Assembly: GCA_016124315.1 (NCBI GenBank)
Contig: WGNW01000028.1
Span: 1 to 41,452, forward strand
Direction: 5' to 3'
Length of the DNA: 41,452 nt
Origin: Alphaproteobacteria bacterium
Lineage (GTDB): Bacteria; Pseudomonadota; Alphaproteobacteria; SMXS01
The notes beneath the pieces were generated by a model. That model was not told the origin of the DNA. It worked only from the letters and a program-made list of their open reading frames with translations, and made no database searches. Shown in pieces: positions 31,694-41,452 of the stretch. The first letter of the stretch is position 1. Each line of letters begins with the position of its first letter. Position numbers and translations under genes: made by a program.

Positions 31694-33931
31694 CTATTGC
31701 GCGGCCTGGCGCACGGCGGCGACCCGAACGGGGATGCCGTTCAGCACCGACGTGCCAGACAGCGGGTCGAGGGCGTCCGGATCGGCGACCAGGTTGCTGT
31801 TCACGCCGGGCCGCTGCCCGGCGACCCCAAGACGGGTTCCCTGCTCCCCGTGGCCGAAGCCGTGCGGCAGGCACACCACGCCCGGCATGATGTCGGCGGT
31901 GATCTCCACCGGCGCCTCCACGACATGTCCGGCGCCCGACAGGCTGGCCGTCTCGCCGTCCTCCAGGCCCAGCCGGGCCGCATCGCCGGGATTGATCTGC
32001 AGGGTGCAGCGGAACGGCCCCTTGGCCAATACGGGCAGATTGTGCAGCCAGGAATTGTTGGTGCGCACGTCGCGGCGCCCGATCAGCAGGAACGGCGGCG
32101 CGCCGCGACCGAGTCCTTCGGCGAGCCGCGCCATGTCCGCCAGGATGTCGGCCGGCGCCAGGGCGATCATGCCGTCGCGGGTACGCAGCGCCTCGGGCAG
32201 GCGCGGCTGCAGCGGCCCCAGGTCGAAACCGCCCGGATGGTCGATCAGCTTCTGCAGGGTCAGGCCGTCCGGATCGGCGCCGAAACGGTCGCCGTAGGGA
32301 CCGACGCGGATGGCCAGGTCGATCTGCCGCTCGGCGCCGGTGCGGGGGCGCAGCATGTCGAAAATCTCCTCCACGTCGCGCCCCTCGAGCGGCGAGCCCG
32401 GCTTGGCCGCGACAGCGGCGATCTTGGAGCGGATCAGGATATCGTCGGCCTCCTCGACCGACCTGCCATGGCTCGCGACGATCCCGGCGAGGCGCGCCAT
32501 GACCTCCCATTCCTGCGGCCGGTCGGCGGGCGGGAACAGCGCCGGCGAGTAGCGGGCATTGTTGCGGCAGGAGAACTGGGCGAAGCCGAAATCGAACTGC
32601 GGCTCCTCGAAGGGCGAGGTGCCGGGCAGGATGACGTCGGCGAAGCGCGTGGTCTCGTTCAGGTAGATGTCGACGCTGACCATGAAGTCGAGGGTGCCCA
32701 GCGCCCGGGCCAGCCGGTCGCCGCCGGGCGCGCTGAGGACCGGATTGCCGGCGACCGTGAACAGGGCGCGGATCTGCCCCTCGCCCGGCGTCTCGATCTC
32801 CTCGGGCAGGCAGATGGCGGGGAGTTCGCCGCAGACCGCCGGCGCGCCGCGGACACGCGACACCCGGCCGCCCAGCGCGAAGCCGCGGCCGAAACGCGGC
32901 TCGCCCGTCGAGTTGGCCTGGAGGGCGAGACCCTTGGGAAACATCATGCCGCCCTCGCGGTCCAGGTTGCCGGCCAGGATGTTGACCACTTCCACCAGCC
33001 AGGACGCCAGCGTGCCGAACTCCTGCGTGCAGGTGCCCATCCTGCCGTAGACCGCCGCCCGCTCGGTGGCGGCGATCTCGCGGGCCAGCTCCCGGATTGT
33101 CCCGGCGGGCACGCCGGTCACCCCGGCGACCGCCTCGGGCGTGTAGGGCGCCACCGCCTGCCGGACGTCGGCGAGGCCGGTCAGGTATTCCTCCAGCCGT
33201 CCGGGGCGCACCGCCCCTTCCTCGAACATCGCCGCCGCGACGGCGGCCAGAAGATAGGCGTCGGCGCCGGGCCGCACGGGGATGTGCCGGTCGGCCAGGG
33301 CGGCGGTCTGGGTGCGCTTGGGGTCGATCACGATCATCCGTCCGCCGCGCTTCTGCATGGCCTTCAGTCGGCCGCGGAAGTCGGGCACCGTCCACAGGCT
33401 GCCGTTGGACGCCATGGGATTGGCGCCGATCACCACCAGCAGGTCGCAGCGGTCGATGTCGGGGACGGGCGCCGTGATGATGCCGCCATACATCAGCCCG
33501 AGCACCACCTGCTTGGGCATCTGGTCGAGGGTGGAGGCGGAGAACTTGTTGGGCGTGGCCAGCGCCTTCAGGAAGGACGAGAGGTAGAGCTGCAGGCCCG
33601 CCTTGTGGGCGGACGGATTGCCGAGATAGACGCCCACCGCCTGCCGGCCGTGCCGCGCGATGATCGGCATCAGCCGGCGCTCGATCTCGGCGAAGGCCTC
33701 CTCCCAGCTCGCCTCCCTGAGCGCACCGTCCCGCCTCACCAGCGGCCGGCGCAGCCGGTCCGGATCGGCGTCCAGTTCGCGCAGCGCGTTTCCCTTGGGG
33801 CAGATGTAGCCGCGGGAGAACACGTCCCCCGCATGGCCGCGGATCGCCGTGACCTCGCGTCCCTCCACCTCGATCTCGAGTCCGCAGGTCGCCTCGCAGA
33901 TCGGACAGATCCGGTATCTCGTCTCGCTCAT
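31694..33931 (-). CDS. Molybdopterin-dependent oxidoreductase (formate dehydrogenase/nitrate reductase-like)
   Basis: 745 residues of the DMSO-reductase superfamily. The N-terminal 4Fe-4S cluster has Cys9-x2-Cys12-x3-Cys16-x27-Cys44 ([17 protein letters not shown]), with the charge-relay Lys46. MoCo-binding segments are recognisable: [31 protein letters not shown] and the C-terminal [17 protein letters not shown]. No Tat signal is present, so it is cytoplasmic. Where FdhF has Sec140 and NapA has Cys, this protein has Val142 by hand alignment (DQMPKQV), so the metal may lack a thiolate ligand. Start at 33931 ([12 protein letters not shown]) fits family; no partner subunits lie nearby. Substrate unknown. 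Confidence 0.88.
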   Translation of the reverse strand: MSETRYRICPICEATCGLEIEVEGREVTAIRGHAGDVFSRGYICPKGNALRELDADPDRLRRPLVRRDGALREASWEEAFAEIERRLMPIIARHGRQAVGVYLGNPSAHKAGLQLYLSSFLKALATPNKFSASTLDQMPKQVVLGLMYGGIITAPVPDIDRCDLLVVIGANPMASNGSLWTVPDFRGRLKAMQKRGGRMIVIDPKRTQTAALADRHIPVRPGADAYLLAAVAAAMFEEGAVRPGRLEEYLTGLADVRQAVAPYTPEAVAGVTGVPAGTIRELAREIAATERAAVYGRMGTCTQEFGTLASWLVEVVNILAGNLDREGGMMFPKGLALQANSTGEPRFGRGFALGGRVSRVRGAPAVCGELPAICLPEEIETPGEGQIRALFTVAGNPVLSAPGGDRLARALGTLDFMVSVDIYLNETTRFADVILPGTSPFEEPQFDFGFAQFSCRNNARYSPALFPPADRPQEWEVMARLAGIVASHGRSVEEADDILIRSKIAAVAAKPGSPLEGRDVEEIFDMLRPRTGAERQIDLAIRVGPYGDRFGADPDGLTLQKLIDHPGGFDLGPLQPRLPEALRTRDGMIALAPADILADMARLAEGLGRGAPPFLLIGRRDVRTNNSWLHNLPVLAKGPFRCTLQINPGDAARLGLEDGETASLSGAGHVVEAPVEITADIMPGVVCLPHGFGHGEQGTRLGVAGQRPGVNSNLVADPDALDPLSGTSVLNGIPVRVAAVRQAAQ

Positions 33932-34080
33932 CGCCGTGTCCCGCGTGGTTTCCCGCACGGTAACAAGCAGTCCTGACTCTGGCAATCGGATCGGCGGTCA
34001 TCAGGGTCTGGCGGCTGGACAGCGGCGCCGAGTCCTGCCACCGTTCCAAGCCGAAAACGGGGAAATCGGAGACCTGAGCC

Positions 34081-35487
34081 ATGATGACGGGCGAGCAGTA
34101 CAAGGCGTCGCTGAGCGACGGGCGCGCGACTTATTTCGAGGGTCGGCGGATCGACGACGTGGTGGCCCACCCGATCCTGGGCAAGACCGTCGCCGACACC
34201 GCCGCCTCCTACGACCGGTTCTACCGGCCCGAGGCCGGCGCCATCAGCGCCTACATGACCGTGCCGGGCTCGGTCGACGAACTGCGCCAGAAGGTCGAGA
34301 TGCACCACGAGATCGACCTGCTGACCCACGTCACCTACGCCTCGATCATGACCCTGCTGACCGCCGCCGACCGCGTCCGCGACGTCCGCCCGCAGGCGGT
34401 GGAGGCAATCAACCGTTACGTGAAGTACGTCCAGGAAAACGATCTGCGTGTTACGGAATGCATCACCGACGCCAAGGGCGACCGCAGCCGCAAGCCCGGC
34501 CAGCAGGACGATGCCGACGCCTACGTGCACGTGGTGGCCCGCCGGCCCGGCGGCGTGGTGATCCGCGGCGCCAAGCTGCACATCTCCTGCGCCTCCATGG
34601 GCCACGAGCTGATGGTGATCCCCACCAAGTCCATGCACGAGGGCGAGGAGGACTACGCCATCGCCTGCGCCGTGCCGGTGAATGCGCCCGGCGTCAAAAT
34701 CGTCAACACCACCTACGCGCCGCGCCACGGCGACCCGCGCGACTTCCCCATCTCGGCCAACACGGTGGTGCCGGAAGGCTTCGTGATCTTCGACGACGTG
34801 TTCGTACCGGAGGACCGGATTTTCCTCGACGGTGAATGGCGTTACGCCGCGGTCTTCGCCCATTCCCTCGGCCTGTGGGAGCGGCTGGGCGGCCTCGCCC
34901 CCATGGCCGACGGCGCCGATCTGCTGGTCGGCTTCGCCCAGCTGATCGCCGAGGCCAACGGGCTGGAGAAGGTCGGCCACATCAAGGAGAAGATCTCCGA
35001 GATGATCATCCACGCCACGCTGGTGCGTGCCTCGCTGGAGGCGGCCATCGCCCACAGCGAGGTGACCGCCGACGGCGCCGCCTTCCCCAACGAGCTGTTC
35101 ACCAACGCCGGCAAGTATCACGGCGCCGCCAACTACAGCCTGATGGTGCGTCACCTGCACGACATCGCCGGCGGCTCGATCGTGACCGTGCCGTCCATGA
35201 GCGACCTGGACAATCCGGAGACCGGCGACCTGCTGCGCAAGTACCTGGGCACCAGGCAGTCGGTGGACGGCCGCTACCGTGCCCAGCTGTTCCACGCGAT
35301 CCGCGACCTGTCGGCCGACGCCTATGGCGGCTACAAGGCGGTCACCAACGTGCAGGCGGGCGGCGGGCTCTATGCCCAGCGCATCGTCACCCGCAACCAC
35401 TACGACATGAAGCGGGCCAAGGCGCTGGCGCTGGAGGCGGCGGGCATCGAGCCGGCCCGCCCGAACGTGAAGTCCGCCGCGGAGTAG
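34081..35487 (+). CDS. 4-hydroxyphenylacetate 3-hydroxylase (HpaB)/4-hydroxybutyryl-CoA dehydratase superfamily protein
   Basis: 468 residues with the acyl-CoA-dehydrogenase-like HpaB fold: [20 protein letters not shown] start, [39 protein letters not shown], and [23 protein letters not shown]. The bifunctional dehydratase AbfD binds a 4Fe-4S cluster with two Cys near residue 100 and His/Cys near 292-299. Here those sites read TYASIMTL and HSLGLWER, without cysteines, so a flavin-only enzyme is expected. Two ATGs (34081, 34084) are possible; GGAG lies about 9 nt upstream. First gene of an operon with the acyl-CoA ligase and esterase. Confidence 0.85.
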   Translation: MMTGEQYKASLSDGRATYFEGRRIDDVVAHPILGKTVADTAASYDRFYRPEAGAISAYMTVPGSVDELRQKVEMHHEIDLLTHVTYASIMTLLTAADRVRDVRPQAVEAINRYVKYVQENDLRVTECITDAKGDRSRKPGQQDDADAYVHVVARRPGGVVIRGAKLHISCASMGHELMVIPTKSMHEGEEDYAIACAVPVNAPGVKIVNTTYAPRHGDPRDFPISANTVVPEGFVIFDDVFVPEDRIFLDGEWRYAAVFAHSLGLWERLGGLAPMADGADLLVGFAQLIAEANGLEKVGHIKEKISEMIIHATLVRASLEAAIAHSEVTADGAAFPNELFTNAGKYHGAANYSLMVRHLHDIAGGSIVTVPSMSDLDNPETGDLLRKYLGTRQSVDGRYRAQLFHAIRDLSADAYGGYKAVTNVQAGGGLYAQRIVTRNHYDMKRAKALALEAAGIEPARPNVKSAAE

Positions 35488-35493
35488 GCCGGC

Positions 35494-37113
35494 ATGATGG
35501 GGCTGATGCAGCAGCGGCCGCTGCTGATCTCGTCGCTGCTGGAGCACGCCGAACTCAACCACGGCGAGGTCGAGATCGTCTCCTGCCCGGTCGAGGGCGG
35601 CACCCACCGCTACACCTACGCCGACTGCGCCAGGCGCACAAGAAAGCTCGCCAAGGCATTGGAAAGGCTTGGGGTCTGGGACGGTGACAGGGTCGGCACC
35701 CTGGCCTGGAACACCTGGCGGCACTTCGAGCTGTTCTATGCCGTCCCAGGCATGGGCGCGGTGTGCCACACCATCAACCCGCGGCTGTTCGACGACCAGA
35801 TCGCCTACATCGTCAACCACGCCGAAGACCGGTTCCTGTTCGTCGACCTGACCTTCGTCGACCTGGTGGAGCGGCTGATCGACCGGTTGCCGTCGGTGGA
35901 GGCCGTGGTGATCCTGACCGACGCGGCACACATGCCGGAGACGTCCCTGCCCCGCGTCGCCTGCTACGAGGAGCTGCTGGCCGCCGAGGACGACGACTAC
36001 GCCTGGCGCCCGCTCGACGAGAACACCGCCTCGTCGCTGTGCTACACCTCCGGCACCACGGGCGAGCCGAAGGGTGTGCTCTACGCCCACCGCTCCACCA
36101 TCCTGCATACCCTGGCGGCTTCGCTGCCCGACGTGCACGCCTTCAGCAGCCACGACTGCATCCTGCCCGTGGCACCCATGTTCCACGCCAATTCCTGGGG
36201 CATCCCCTACTGCGCCGCCGCCGTGGGCGCCAAGCTGGTGCTTCCGGGACGGGACGTCAGCGGGCCGCGCATCCACGAGTTGATGCTGCAGGAAGGTGTC
36301 ACCCATTCTGCAGCAGTTCCAACCATTTGGCTGGATTTCCTGAACCACGTGGAAAGCACCGGAGACGATACGGGCAAGCTGGACCGCGTCTGCGTCGGCG
36401 GCACCGCGCCGCCCCGCAGCATGATCGAGCGCTTCCACCGCCTGGGCGTCCAGGTGCGCCAGGGCTGGGGCATGACCGAGATGAGCCCGATGGGCACCTT
36501 CGGCACCCTGAAGCGTGACATGCTGGACTGGCCGGAGGCGCGCAAGCTCGACGTGCTCGTGAAGCAGGGCCGCCCCGCCTTCGGCGTGCAGATCCGCATC
36601 GTCGACGACAACGGCCGGGAACTGCCGCGGGACGGCCGCACCTACGGCCTGCTGCAGTCGCGCGGCCCGTGGGTGACATCGGGATATTTCAAGCGCGACG
36701 ACACGCCCATCGACGAGGACGGCTGGTTCAGCACCGGCGACGTGGCGACCATCGATCCGCGCGGCTTCATGCAGATCACCGACCGGGCCAAGGACGTGAT
36801 CAAGTCCGGCGGCGAGTGGATCAGTTCCATCGAGCTGGAGAACGCCGCCATGGGCCACCCGCAGGTGGCCGAGGCGGCGGTGATCGGCGTCGCCCACCCG
36901 AAATGGGACGAACGGCCGCTGCTGGTGGTGGTCGCCAAGGGCAAGCCCCCCGGCAAGCAGGATCTGATCGATTACCTAGCCGGCCATGTCGCCAAGTGGT
37001 GGCTGCCCGACGACGTGCAGTTCGTCGACGAGCTGCCGCACACCGCCACCGGCAAGGTGCAGAAGACCGCCCTGCGCGAGCGGTTCAAGGATTACGCGCT
37101 GCCCACGGCCTGA
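35494..37113 (+). CDS. AMP-forming acyl-CoA synthetase (fatty-acid-CoA ligase family)
   Basis: 539 residues of the ANL adenylating superfamily, activating a carboxylic acid to its CoA thioester with ATP. P-loop-like [21 protein letters not shown] (about residue 180), GWGMTEMSP, hinge [36 protein letters not shown], and the catalytic Lys in [15 protein letters not shown] near the C-terminus are all intact. Segments such as [32 protein letters not shown] fit medium- to long-chain ligases. The gene follows the HpaB-like gene after 6 nt, so the product probably feeds or follows that reaction. Confidence 0.94.
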   Translation: MMGLMQQRPLLISSLLEHAELNHGEVEIVSCPVEGGTHRYTYADCARRTRKLAKALERLGVWDGDRVGTLAWNTWRHFELFYAVPGMGAVCHTINPRLFDDQIAYIVNHAEDRFLFVDLTFVDLVERLIDRLPSVEAVVILTDAAHMPETSLPRVACYEELLAAEDDDYAWRPLDENTASSLCYTSGTTGEPKGVLYAHRSTILHTLAASLPDVHAFSSHDCILPVAPMFHANSWGIPYCAAAVGAKLVLPGRDVSGPRIHELMLQEGVTHSAAVPTIWLDFLNHVESTGDDTGKLDRVCVGGTAPPRSMIERFHRLGVQVRQGWGMTEMSPMGTFGTLKRDMLDWPEARKLDVLVKQGRPAFGVQIRIVDDNGRELPRDGRTYGLLQSRGPWVTSGYFKRDDTPIDEDGWFSTGDVATIDPRGFMQITDRAKDVIKSGGEWISSIELENAAMGHPQVAEAAVIGVAHPKWDERPLLVVVAKGKPPGKQDLIDYLAGHVAKWWLPDDVQFVDELPHTATGKVQKTALRERFKDYALPTA

Positions 37114-37123
37114 GGAGGAATCC

Positions 37124-38680
37124 ATGCGCAAACTGTGGCTGGGCCCGCTGGCCCTGGCGATCGCGACGGCGGCGTCGCCGTCCCGCGCGGCGGAGGCGCC
37201 CGTGGTGCAGGTATCCCAGGGAGACGTCGCCGGCAGCATGATCGACGGCTACGCGGTGTTCAGGGGCATCCCCTACGCCGCGCCGCCGGTCGGCCCGCTG
37301 CGCTGGCGGGCGCCGCAGCCGGTCGCCGCCTGGGAAGGCGTGCGGCCGGCCACCGGCTTCGGCCCCATGTGCGCCCAGCCCGACCCCAAGAACGGCACCC
37401 TGAAGGGCCAGGAAGACTGCCTCACCGTCAACGTCTGGACGCCCGACACCAAACCGGCGGCGAAGCGGCCGGTGATGGTCTGGATCCATGGCGGCGCGTT
37501 CTTCGTCGGCAACGGCGCGCAATGGCTGGACCAGGGGATCAGCGCCCTGTCGAAGGAAGGCGTGGTGCTGGTGTCGTTCAACTACCGGCTGGGCCGGTTC
37601 GGCTTCTTCGCCCATCCGGCGCTGACCAAGGAACACCCGGAGGAAGGCACCGGCAATTTCTGGCTGATGGACCAGATCGCGGCGCTGAAATGGGTGCGCG
37701 AGAACATCGGCGCGTTCGGCGGCGACCCCAACAACGTGACCATCTTCGGCGTCTCGGCCGGCGGCACCAGCGTCAATGCCCTGGTCGCCTCGCCCGAGGC
37801 CCGCGGCCTGTTCGAGAAGGCGATCGCCATGTCCGGCGGCAGCCTGTTCAACGCCACCAAGTCGCTGGCCGACGCCGAGCAGGTCGGCGAGCAGGTGGCG
37901 GAGCGCGCCGGCGCGACCGGTCCGGACGCCATCGGCAAGCTACGCTCCATGAGCGCCGCCCAGATCATCGCCAACGAGAAGGGTCCGCCCGCCTACGGCG
38001 CCATCATCGACGGCATGGTGCTCACCGACGCCCTGCCCGCCTCGTTCTCCAAGGGCAACATCGCCGACGTCGCCTACATGGCCGGCAGCACCAGCAACGA
38101 GTTCGTGATCTTCGGGATGATGGGCTTCACCGGCAAGACGCTGGAGGACCGGTTCGGCGTCGACATGGCGGCGGCGCGCAAGGTCTACGAGGCCGACGGG
38201 GCGCTGGACGAGGACGCGCTGGTGTCGCAGGTAGGCACCGACTTCATCTTCACCGCCGGCGCCCAGGGGCTGGCTGCGATGGCCGCGCGCAACGGCCACG
38301 ACGCCTACACCTACGAACTCTCCTACGTGGCCTCGCCCTGGCGCGGCAAGATCGCCGGCGTGCCCCATGGCGGCGACCAGATGTACCTGTTCGGCCTGGA
38401 CTACAGACCGGAGGGAGACCGCATGGCGGGCACGTACGACCCCGCGCCCAGCGAGAAGGACCGCCAGGTGGCCGCCGCAATGCGCGGGTACTGGGTCAAC
38501 TTCGCCCGCACCGGCGACCCGAACGGCCCCGGCCTGCCCGCATGGGGCAAGCATGCGCCGCCCGCCCCCGAAACCCTGGTGATCGGCGACGACATCCGCT
38601 CGGTGCCCGATTTCCGCAAGGACCGACTGCAGCTGTGGTTCGACAAATGGCAAGCCGAGACGGGGCTGACGGTCGAATAG
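37124..38680 (+). CDS. Secreted type-B carboxylesterase
   Basis: 518 residues. Signal peptide MRKLWLGPLALAIATAASPSRA; alpha/beta-hydrolase of the carboxylesterase/lipase family with FRGIPYAAPPVGPLRWRAP, EDCLTVNVWTP, oxyanion-hole WIHGGAFFVGN, nucleophile elbow GVSAGG (Ser near 211), acidic residue in STSNEF and His in VPHGGDQ. Exported to the periplasm or outside, it would cleave an ester and release an acid for the ligase encoded 10 nt upstream. ATG at 37124 is preceded by a perfect AGGAGG with 5-nt spacing. Confidence 0.93.
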   Translation: MRKLWLGPLALAIATAASPSRAAEAPVVQVSQGDVAGSMIDGYAVFRGIPYAAPPVGPLRWRAPQPVAAWEGVRPATGFGPMCAQPDPKNGTLKGQEDCLTVNVWTPDTKPAAKRPVMVWIHGGAFFVGNGAQWLDQGISALSKEGVVLVSFNYRLGRFGFFAHPALTKEHPEEGTGNFWLMDQIAALKWVRENIGAFGGDPNNVTIFGVSAGGTSVNALVASPEARGLFEKAIAMSGGSLFNATKSLADAEQVGEQVAERAGATGPDAIGKLRSMSAAQIIANEKGPPAYGAIIDGMVLTDALPASFSKGNIADVAYMAGSTSNEFVIFGMMGFTGKTLEDRFGVDMAAARKVYEADGALDEDALVSQVGTDFIFTAGAQGLAAMAARNGHDAYTYELSYVASPWRGKIAGVPHGGDQMYLFGLDYRPEGDRMAGTYDPAPSEKDRQVAAAMRGYWVNFARTGDPNGPGLPAWGKHAPPAPETLVIGDDIRSVPDFRKDRLQLWFDKWQAETGLTVE

Positions 38681-38695
38681 ACCCGCCGGCGTCGG

Positions 38696-39709
38696 TCAGT
38701 CCTCGAACAGGCGCGCCAACGCGGCCTCCCTTCGGGCGAGCAGCCGAACCGGTCGCGTGCGGTCGAACAGGTCGGGGAGCAAGCCCGCCTCGAAGGCTTC
38801 CAGCACGCGGCCATGGACGTAGCTCTTGCGGACCACGGCCGGCGTGTTGCCGAGCATGGCCGCGATGTCGGCCATCACCGCCTTGACCTGCCGCCGGCGC
38901 GCAGTCGGCTTCGGCCCCGGTTCGACGCCAGCGAGCCGTTCCAGCGCAAGCGCGCTCGCGGCGAGCGAGCGGAAGGTCTTGGCGCTCACCGGGGCGTCGG
39001 TGATCCGCCGCAGATAGGCGTTCGCCGCCGCGGCGGTGGCACGGTGCACCCGGCCATCATCGCCCCGGTACTGGAACAGGCGGGTGCCGGGCAGTTCGAG
39101 CCATCCGGGCACCGCCCGGCACAGCAGCGGCGCCTTCGCCGAGAACTCCAGCATCTTGCCGCCCTTGCCGCGGAACCGGACATCGATCCGGCCGCCCTCG
39201 CGGCAGCGGATGCTCCGCTTGAGCAGGGTCGCCGCACCGCGGCTGCGGCCGGAATGGACATAGTCCTCGCAGCCGATCCGGATATGGGTGCGGTCGATGA
39301 GCATCGCCACGCCGGCGAGCGCCTTGCGGGCGGGCACGCCGGGCAGCGCAAGGTCGGCGCGGACGCGCCGGCGCAGCCGCGGCAGGGCGGCGCACAGGGC
39401 GACCAGCTGCTCCGCCTTCTGCTCCTCGCGCACCGTCTCCCAGTCGCCGTGGTAGCGGTACTGCAGGCGCCCCGCCTGGTCGCGGCCCACCGCCTGGAGA
39501 TGGGCCCGCTCGCTGTCGGCGATATGGACCTCCTCATAGGCGGGCGGAATGGCCAGTTTGCGGATGCGGTCGAGCTGCGCCGGATCGCAGATCCGCCGCC
39601 CCTTGCCGTCGAAATAGGTGAAGCCGCGGCCGCAGCGGCGCCGCAGGATGGGCAGGTCGGCAGCGGACGTCTTTTCCAGCCCTTCCCCCGCGCCCGCCGT
39701 CTCGTGCAT
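38696..39709 (-). CDS. DNA topoisomerase IB (poxvirus type)
   Basis: 337 residues. Relaxes supercoils through a 3'-phosphotyrosyl intermediate. N-terminal domain: RGFTYFDGKGRRICDPAQLDRIRKLAIPPAYEEVHI and GRLQYRYHGDWETVREEQK; catalytic domain: GVAMLIDRTHIRIG, VSAKTFRSLAAS and NTPAVVRKSYVHGRVLEAF with the active-site Tyr near residue 297. Length and motif order are those of bacterial TopIB enzymes, not tyrosine recombinases. Converges with the esterase gene (15-nt gap). Confidence 0.93.
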   Translation of the reverse strand: MHETAGAGEGLEKTSAADLPILRRRCGRGFTYFDGKGRRICDPAQLDRIRKLAIPPAYEEVHIADSERAHLQAVGRDQAGRLQYRYHGDWETVREEQKAEQLVALCAALPRLRRRVRADLALPGVPARKALAGVAMLIDRTHIRIGCEDYVHSGRSRGAATLLKRSIRCREGGRIDVRFRGKGGKMLEFSAKAPLLCRAVPGWLELPGTRLFQYRGDDGRVHRATAAAANAYLRRITDAPVSAKTFRSLAASALALERLAGVEPGPKPTARRRQVKAVMADIAAMLGNTPAVVRKSYVHGRVLEAFEAGLLPDLFDRTRPVRLLARREAALARLFED

Positions 39710-39966
39710 TCTCGCCGCCCTTTCCCGGACCCTGTACCAGCAGGCCCGGAACGGACGACGCGGCGGGCGGTTCCGCAGCGCCCGTTACGACACAGATCGC
39801 AATCCAGTCTTCGCGACGCGCTGCACGCTTCCCAGACCCAGCGGGGTTTGAAGGGACGAACAACTTAAGCCGTCAGGTCTGGGGAGCGCACCCGAGCCTA
39901 GCCAGGGAGCGCAGCGCGAAGACCGGGACGAAGGACCGGCGCCCGGTCGCCCCGGGCCCCGCTGGC
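39710..39966. other. 257-bp intergenic region between topoisomerase IB and methylmalonyl-CoA mutase
   Basis: No gene that I can support. It contains the topoisomerase promoter side and, 18 nt after the mutase stop, a small hairpin GACCGG-CGC-CCGGTC (39934-39948) that could help terminate mutase transcription; no T-run follows. Confidence 0.4.

Positions 39967-41452
<1,486 letters not shown>

Noticed and set aside
31694-33931. In-frame UGA as selenocysteine codon in the molybdoenzyme
   Set aside because: The reading frame is uninterrupted and the ligand position encodes Val, so no selenocysteine needs to be invoked.
31536-34103. In-frame upstream extension of ispH to a 1169-codon frame
   Set aside because: The extra part is Arg/Gly/Ala-rich and lies in a different register of the molybdoenzyme gene; IspH proteins start at [12 protein letters not shown].
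34081-35487. Annotation as 4-hydroxybutyryl-CoA dehydratase
   Set aside because: The cysteine ligands for the 4Fe-4S cluster are absent at the expected places.
33928-36897. 989-codon open frame on the minus strand opposite the HpaB-like and ligase genes
   Set aside because: His/Val/Gly/Asp-rich translation without domains, wholly antisense to two well-supported genes; a by-product of high GC codon bias.
38696-39709. Tyrosine recombinase/integrase
   Set aside because: The N-terminal domain and motif order are those of topoisomerase IB, and no att-like repeats or mobile genes are nearby.

Overview
The window is a gene-dense, high-GC chromosomal segment (about 70% GC in coding lines counted by hand), most likely from an alphaproteobacterium with a Rhodospirillales-like gene repertoire. 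This rests on DUF1491 and DUF3775 proteins, a hopanoid (hpn) locus, adenosylcobalamin-dependent methylmalonyl-CoA mutase, and many acyl-CoA, Rieske, SDR and MDR catabolic genes. I see no rRNA, tRNA, CRISPR array, transposase or phage gene. Both ends cut through genes: a Rieske oxygenase on the left and methylmalonyl-CoA mutase on the right.

Region 1 (1-8.4 kb): a Rieske oxygenase alpha subunit converges on a thiamine-diphosphate enzyme. Then come a six-cysteine secreted orphan, a dicarboxylate/amino-acid symporter and a small Asp/Tyr-rich secreted protein. A minus-strand group follows (ABM monooxygenase, DUF1491, persulfide-dioxygenase-like MBL hydrolase, DUF3775) with an FNR/FixK-like box in front of the MBL gene.

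Region 2 (8.4-14.8 kb): a catabolic cluster of unknown substrate. Two paralogous MDR reductases and an EthD protein surround a divergent promoter. A plus-strand operon follows: MDR, VOC protein, lipoprotein, F420-type LLM oxidoreductase, thiolase-like protein without the usual nucleophile, and cytochrome c. A leader of about 65 nt is duplicated in front of the MDR and VOC genes.

Region 3 (14.8-20.8 kb): an NMO-like flavoprotein, SDR, acyl-CoA dehydrogenase, TetR regulator, a secreted orphan in a lower-GC patch, and a phosphotransferase/DUF6285 pair. Phosphotransferase, small partner, acyl-CoA dehydrogenase and SDR resemble the parts of the Pseudomonas levulinate (Lva) 4-hydroxyacyl-CoA route. 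This is the most promising candidate pathway in the window.

Region 4 (21-31.5 kb): the hopanoid locus. MFS transporter, hpnC, hpnB, dxs, hpnD, hpnE and hpnG run on the plus strand; ispH and hpnH run on the minus strand and converge on hpnG with a coding overlap. The first and last enzymes of the MEP isoprenoid pathway (dxs, ispH) are embedded, so precursor supply, squalene synthesis and C35 side-chain assembly sit together. Squalene-hopene cyclase is not present.

Region 5 (31.7-41.4 kb): a molybdopterin oxidoreductase with no cysteine or selenocysteine at the expected metal-ligand position, divergent from an operon of HpaB-family flavoprotein, acyl-CoA ligase and secreted carboxylesterase; then DNA topoisomerase IB and the truncated methylmalonyl-CoA mutase.
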